From NCBI GenBank assembly GCA_022826385.1, contig JAJDUZ010000022.1:1-64000 (forward strand): a DNA stretch of 64,000 nt, read 5' to 3'. Positions 62,302 through 64,000 of this stretch are shown piece after piece (positions within the stretch are counted from its first letter, which is position 1; the number at the start of each line of letters is the position of its first letter). The notes beneath the pieces were generated by a model, which was not told the DNA's origin, ran no database searches, and saw only the letters and a list, made by a program, of their open reading frames with translations. The stretch is from Silicimonas sp. Its GTDB lineage: Bacteria; Pseudomonadota; Alphaproteobacteria; Rhodobacterales; Rhodobacteraceae. A program made the position numbers and the translations under genes.

Positions 62302-63993
62302 TCAGGCAATCCACTCGCTGACGGGTGCCGTTGCCTCCTGCAGGGGCTGGCTGATCACGTCAATCAGGGTGGGGCCAGCCGCTGACAGCGCTTGTTTCAG
62401 CGCTGGTTCAAGTTGCTCGGGCGTTTCAACCTTCCAGGATGGCACGCCAAACGCGCTGGCCACTGCGGCATGGTCGGTGCGGTTGAAATCGACCGAGTAA
62501 TAACGCTCGTCAAACTTGGTTTTCTGACCCGCCTTGATCCAGCCATAGACCGCGTTCGAGAACACGATGAAGGTGATTGGCAGGGATTTCCGAACGGCGG
62601 TTTCAAGCTCGCCGCAGGTGAAACCGAAACTGCCATCGCCCATCAGGGCGACAACCTTGTGCCCAGGACGTCCGATCGCGGCCCCCATGGCCGCCGACAT
62701 CGCATAGCCAAGCGCCCCATGTGCGCGGTTTGAAAAGAGCCAGCGCCCCGGCCGCCGAAGCTCGTAATAGGCCGAGATATAGGGGCAGGGCGTGCCGGGG
62801 TCGCCGACGACGATGGCGTCGTCGTCAAGAAAGCGGCGCAAGTTGGCGATGGTGTGTTCCGGGCGGATCGGTGCGTCGGCGCTTGCCGCGCGCTGGTTGA
62901 AGACCTGCCATTTCCGGGCCTTGGCGGGGGCGACACGCGCCGCGCCGCCGAAACCGGGTATATCGTCGCGTTGCGCAAGGGCGGCATTCAGTGCGTCAAG
63001 CGCAAGGCGGGCGTCCGAGACCAAGGCGACCTCGGTCGGATAGGATGCACCGATCACGTCCGGGTCACTGTCGATGTGGAGGATGCGCGTGCCTTTGGCG
63101 GGATAGCGCCAAAGCTCGGTCGTGACTGACCCGGCCCGGCACCCGATGAACAAAACAAGGTCTGCCGCTTCGACCACGGCCCGCGTTTCGGGCACGCCGC
63201 CATTCGAGCCGACGACGCCAAGGCAATTGGGATGCGTCTCGGCCAGCGAGCCCTGACCGGAAATCGTCGTGGCAACCGCAATATCAAGCGTTTCGACGAA
63301 GCTTTGGAAGGCCGCCTCGCCGCCCGCCAGCACGATGCCCCCGCCGCAGATGACCAGCGGGTTGCTGGCGCTGAGAAGCGCGTCCAGCAAGGCCTCGACC
63401 GCCGCGGGGTCCGCGCCGGCAGGATGCGCCGGGTACGTGGTATGCGCCGGGTCGTGCCAGAGGTCGTCGCTGTTGGCCTCGCCGCGCTGGACGTCGATCG
63501 GAAAGCCAAGATGGGTGGTGCCAGGGCGCCCCGTTGTCATCGTTCGAAAGGCCGCGCGCACCGCTTTCGGCACTTGATCGGCATGCTGGATGACCTGCGT
63601 CGACTTGGTCAACGGTGCCATCAGCGCGGCCTGATCTAACTCGGTCAGCGGGTAGTGTCCGCGCGAACGGGTGCCGACATCGGAAGTGATCGCAAGGATC
63701 GGGACCGAGCTTTCCCCGGCCTCGACGAGACCGGGCAGGATATAGGTGGCGCCCCCGCCCGACGGGCCTTCGCAGATGCCGGGCTTGCCGGTAACGCGGG
63801 CATAGCCATCGGCCATATAGGCCGCTGAACGTTCGTCTCGGGTGAGAATATGTTCGATCCCGTGATCGAGCCGATAGAGCGCGTCATAGAAGGGCAGCGT
63901 CGTGTCACCGCAAAGGCCGAAGATATGGCGCGTCTCGTAAGCGTCGAGCATTCGCACCATCGCCTCGGCGCCGGTCATCGTGTTTTGTGTCAT
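62302..63993 (-). CDS. Thiamine-diphosphate-dependent enzyme, acetolactate synthase/benzoylformate decarboxylase type
   Basis: The 563-residue protein is complete in the window (ATG at 63993). The N-terminal half has catalytic Glu in TRDERSAAYMADGYAR (about 51-66). A central domain (ICGGGIVLAGGEAAFQ) follows, and the C-terminal half has the GDGSF diphosphate motif (about 447-451, LMGDGSFGF) with downstream NAVYGW. The order fits large-subunit ALS-like or benzoylformate-type enzymes. No small regulatory subunit is nearby. The substrate is unknown. It lies downstream of the histidine kinase gene, convergent. Confidence 0.85.
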   Translation of the reverse strand: MTQNTMTGAEAMVRMLDAYETRHIFGLCGDTTLPFYDALYRLDHGIEHILTRDERSAAYMADGYARVTGKPGICEGPSGGGATYILPGLVEAGESSVPILAITSDVGTRSRGHYPLTELDQAALMAPLTKSTQVIQHADQVPKAVRAAFRTMTTGRPGTTHLGFPIDVQRGEANSDDLWHDPAHTTYPAHPAGADPAAVEALLDALLSASNPLVICGGGIVLAGGEAAFQSFVETLDIAVATTISGQGSLAETHPNCLGVVGSNGGVPETRAVVEAADLVLFIGCRAGSVTTELWRYPAKGTRILHIDSDPDVIGASYPTEVALVSDARLALDALNAALAQRDDIPGFGGAARVAPAKARKWQVFNQRAASADAPIRPEHTIANLRRFLDDDAIVVGDPGTPCPYISAYYELRRPGRWLFSNRAHGALGYAMSAAMGAAIGRPGHKVVALMGDGSFGFTCGELETAVRKSLPITFIVFSNAVYGWIKAGQKTKFDERYYSVDFNRTDHAAVASAFGVPSWKVETPEQLEPALKQALSAAGPTLIDVISQPLQEATAPVSEWIA

Positions 63994-64000
63994 GCGCCCA

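Noticed and set aside
1-64000. tRNA, rRNA, CRISPR or insertion sequence
   Set aside because: No region with the T-loop motif and acceptor stem, no direct-repeat array and no transposase was found by reading the intergenic regions.

Overview
The window is chromosomal DNA of an alphaproteobacterium of the order Rhodobacterales (Rhodobacter/Roseobacter type). I infer this from gene order and control signals, not from a database search. The signs are a DUF2484-murB-ddl-ftsQ-ftsA-ftsZ ... lpxC-bamD-recN division and envelope block, a gene-transfer-agent style endolysin/holin pair between ccmE and ccmF, a trpG-trpD-ung-trpC-moaC-moeA-lexA run, SOS boxes of the GTTC-N7-GTTC type, and CtrA-like TTAA-N7-TTAA sites. 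Coding density is high. There are no rRNA or tRNA genes, no CRISPR array and no insertion sequence that I can see.

Layout. 0.1-6.5 kb: end of the dcw cluster (DUF2484, murB, ddl, ftsQ, ftsA, ftsZ), with a 426-base leader before ftsZ that carries a perfect DnaA box. 6.7-9.7 kb: a three-gene Tad-type cassette (a TadG-like protein with a von Willebrand A domain and two TadE-like proteins) placed between ftsZ and lpxC. 9.9-13.4 kb: lpxC, bamD, recN. 13.7-21.3 kb: a betaine-homocysteine methyltransferase, a LysR regulator divergent from a fused indolepyruvate ferredoxin oxidoreductase, a PlsC-type acyltransferase and murI. 21.3-27.4 kb: argC, then ccmE, a lysis cassette with two tiny overlapping genes, and ccmF-ccmH. 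27.4-34 kb: enoyl-CoA hydratase/isomerase, a DUF2087 protein, gltA, gltX, comEC. 34-39.7 kb: lexA, molybdenum cofactor genes and trp genes, all on the minus strand. 39.8-48.1 kb: divergent polysaccharide deacetylase, an SDR protein lacking the catalytic lysine, an RsmC-like methyltransferase, clpS, a HAD phosphatase, a D,D-carboxypeptidase with a SPOR domain, a 54-residue Tat-signal protein, and a second Tad pair whose TadG carries repeated GQD motifs. 48.2-64 kb: valS, an alpha/beta hydrolase, a solitary CoxL-like molybdoenzyme subunit, a DUF2235 hydrolase, metF/metR, a glycine-zipper protein, an inositol monophosphatase, an MFS transporter, a divergent response regulator/histidine kinase pair and a thiamine-diphosphate enzyme.

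How the genes work together. The first 13 kb serve wall precursor synthesis, Z-ring assembly, lipid A and outer-membrane biogenesis, and murI and the carboxypeptidase support the same wall. Cytochrome c maturation (ccmE, ccmF, ccmH) surrounds a lysis module that probably releases gene transfer agents. MoeA/MoaC could supply cofactor to the CoxL-like protein. bmt, metF and metR serve methionine synthesis.

The most unusual signal is a set of five two-hairpin elements. Each lies just 3' of a stop codon, with stems that differ in sequence but stay self-complementary. One runs into the last codons of a metR-like gene. Two further repeat families occur with them: a 26-base motif and GC-rich palindromes. 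One GC-rich palindrome forms the apparent N-terminus of ung.
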